DNA of 64,000 bases from contig NZ_JAFCKJ010000002.1 in NCBI RefSeq assembly GCF_018130465.1, forward strand, positions 186,001-250,000. Direction: 5' to 3'. The DNA is from Bradyrhizobium canariense (lineage in GTDB: Bacteria > Pseudomonadota > Alphaproteobacteria > Rhizobiales > Xanthobacteraceae). The translations under genes and the position numbers were made by a program. Position 1 is the first letter of the stretch; the number at the start of each line of letters is the position of its first letter. Of the stretch, positions 63,373 to 64,000 are shown in pieces. The notes beneath the pieces were generated by a model. The model searched no databases and had not been told where the DNA came from. It saw only the letters and a program-made list of their open reading frames with translations.

Positions 63373-63972
63373 ATGCGGATCCTGGGACTGACCGGCTCGA
63401 TCGGGATGGGCAAATCCACCACCGCGAAATTATTCGCGGAGGCCGGCGTGCCCGTCTACGATGCCGATGCGGCCGTCCATCAGCTCTATGAGGGCGAGGC
63501 TGCGCCCGCAATCGAGGCCGCCTTCCCCGGCACCACCGCGAACGGCAAGGTCGATCGGCCAAAGCTGTCGGCGCGTGTGGTGCACGATGCTGCCGCCATC
63601 AAGCAGCTCGAGCAGATCGTCCACCCGATGCTCGGCGTTTCCCGGAAAAAATTCTTCGCCGACGCCGAAGCGGCCAACGCGCCGGTCGTGGTGCTGGACA
63701 TTCCGCTGCTGTTCGAGACGGGTGGCGAGACGCGGGTCGATGCCGTGGTCGTGGTGACGACGTCTCCGGAACTGCAGCGCGAGCGGGTGCTGGCGCGCGG
63801 TACGATGGACGAGGCCAAGCTCGACGCCATCATCGCCAAGCAGACACCCGACGCGGAAAAGCGCAAGCGCGCCGATTTCGTGGTGGATACGTCACACGGG
63901 CTCGATCCGGTGCGCGCCCAAATCGCGCACATCCTCGCCGAGGTCGTTAAGATGCCGCAGCGGCGAGCCTGA
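63373..63972 (+). CDS. coaE: Dephospho-CoA kinase
   Basis: This 199-residue enzyme makes CoA from dephospho-CoA and ATP, the last step of CoA synthesis. The P-loop is [22 protein letters not shown], followed by [40 protein letters not shown] and [27 protein letters not shown] 63373 ([11 protein letters not shown]) is preferred to GTG 63346, which overlaps maf. The gene ends 28 bases before the window edge; dnaQ is the usual next gene. Confidence 0.96.
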   Translation: MRILGLTGSIGMGKSTTAKLFAEAGVPVYDADAAVHQLYEGEAAPAIEAAFPGTTANGKVDRPKLSARVVHDAAAIKQLEQIVHPMLGVSRKKFFADAEAANAPVVVLDIPLLFETGGETRVDAVVVVTTSPELQRERVLARGTMDEAKLDAIIAKQTPDAEKRKRADFVVDTSHGLDPVRAQIAHILAEVVKMPQRRA

Positions 63973-64000
63973 TTCGCCGCCTTACACGGCTTGCTAGATC

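Overview
The window reads as a high-GC alphaproteobacterial chromosome, most likely a Bradyrhizobium-type member of the Rhizobiales (Nitrobacteraceae). The evidence is the codon use, the gene families, and several kinds of intergenic palindromic repeat typical of that group. About 59 protein genes, one tRNA and many intergenic repeats are packed tightly on both strands. I saw no transposase, phage gene or CRISPR array.

Layout: 0-12.5 kb holds a heparinase-like fragment, purH, two MFS transporters, gamma-glutamyltransferase, a GST divergent from a DUF2239 gene, a MATE pump, a DsbA-like isomerase and a ketopantoate reductase. 12.5-16.1 kb holds a periplasmic PQQ-type sugar dehydrogenase with a diheme cytochrome c, an epimerase and tRNA-Gly(GCC). 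16.3-25.7 kb runs ybbN - LON domain - [MHYT/GGDEF/EAL protein, cytochrome b561/PepSY pair, small membrane protein and TetR] - Trm112 - ubiH-like - tesB. 26.8-32.4 kb carries two glnK-amtB pairs, separated by an arsR-SRPBCC-clpP cassette that is bracketed by a leftover amtB 3' end. 32.5-44.2 kb holds a secreted caspase-like protein, a GFA enzyme, a dapC-like aminotransferase, ftsK, lolA, xthA, a cyclic-nucleotide-binding protein, a response regulator, an L,D-transpeptidase, a hydratase-like enzyme and a YggS protein. 44.3-48.3 kb is a diguanylate cyclase followed by a lower-GC pair (membrane protein and exported TPR protein).

48.4-64.0 kb is the conserved origin-proximal block: leuS-lptE-holA, then parB-parA-rsmG-mnmG-mnmE-rho-hemJ on the minus strand, then a 459-base low-GC gap, then PPSR-maf-coaE on the plus strand. 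Four perfect parS cores (GTTTCACGTGAAAC) and one decayed copy flank mnmG and rsmG. The gap before PPSR corresponds to the Caulobacter Cori position and is my candidate for oriC.

The most interesting local signals are four. (1) The GST/DUF2239 intergenic region has face-to-face promoters, each with an ACCCGGGT palindrome in its spacer, and DUF2239 itself contains a stretch that looks like a ribbon-helix-helix DNA-binding fold. (2) The arsR-SRPBCC-clpP cassette is bracketed by intact and leftover amtB 3' ends. (3) The parS/oriC architecture includes a parS site that doubles as the rsmG start and another that encodes a conserved RsmG motif. (4) Paired TetR operators lie between a tetR gene and a small membrane protein gene.
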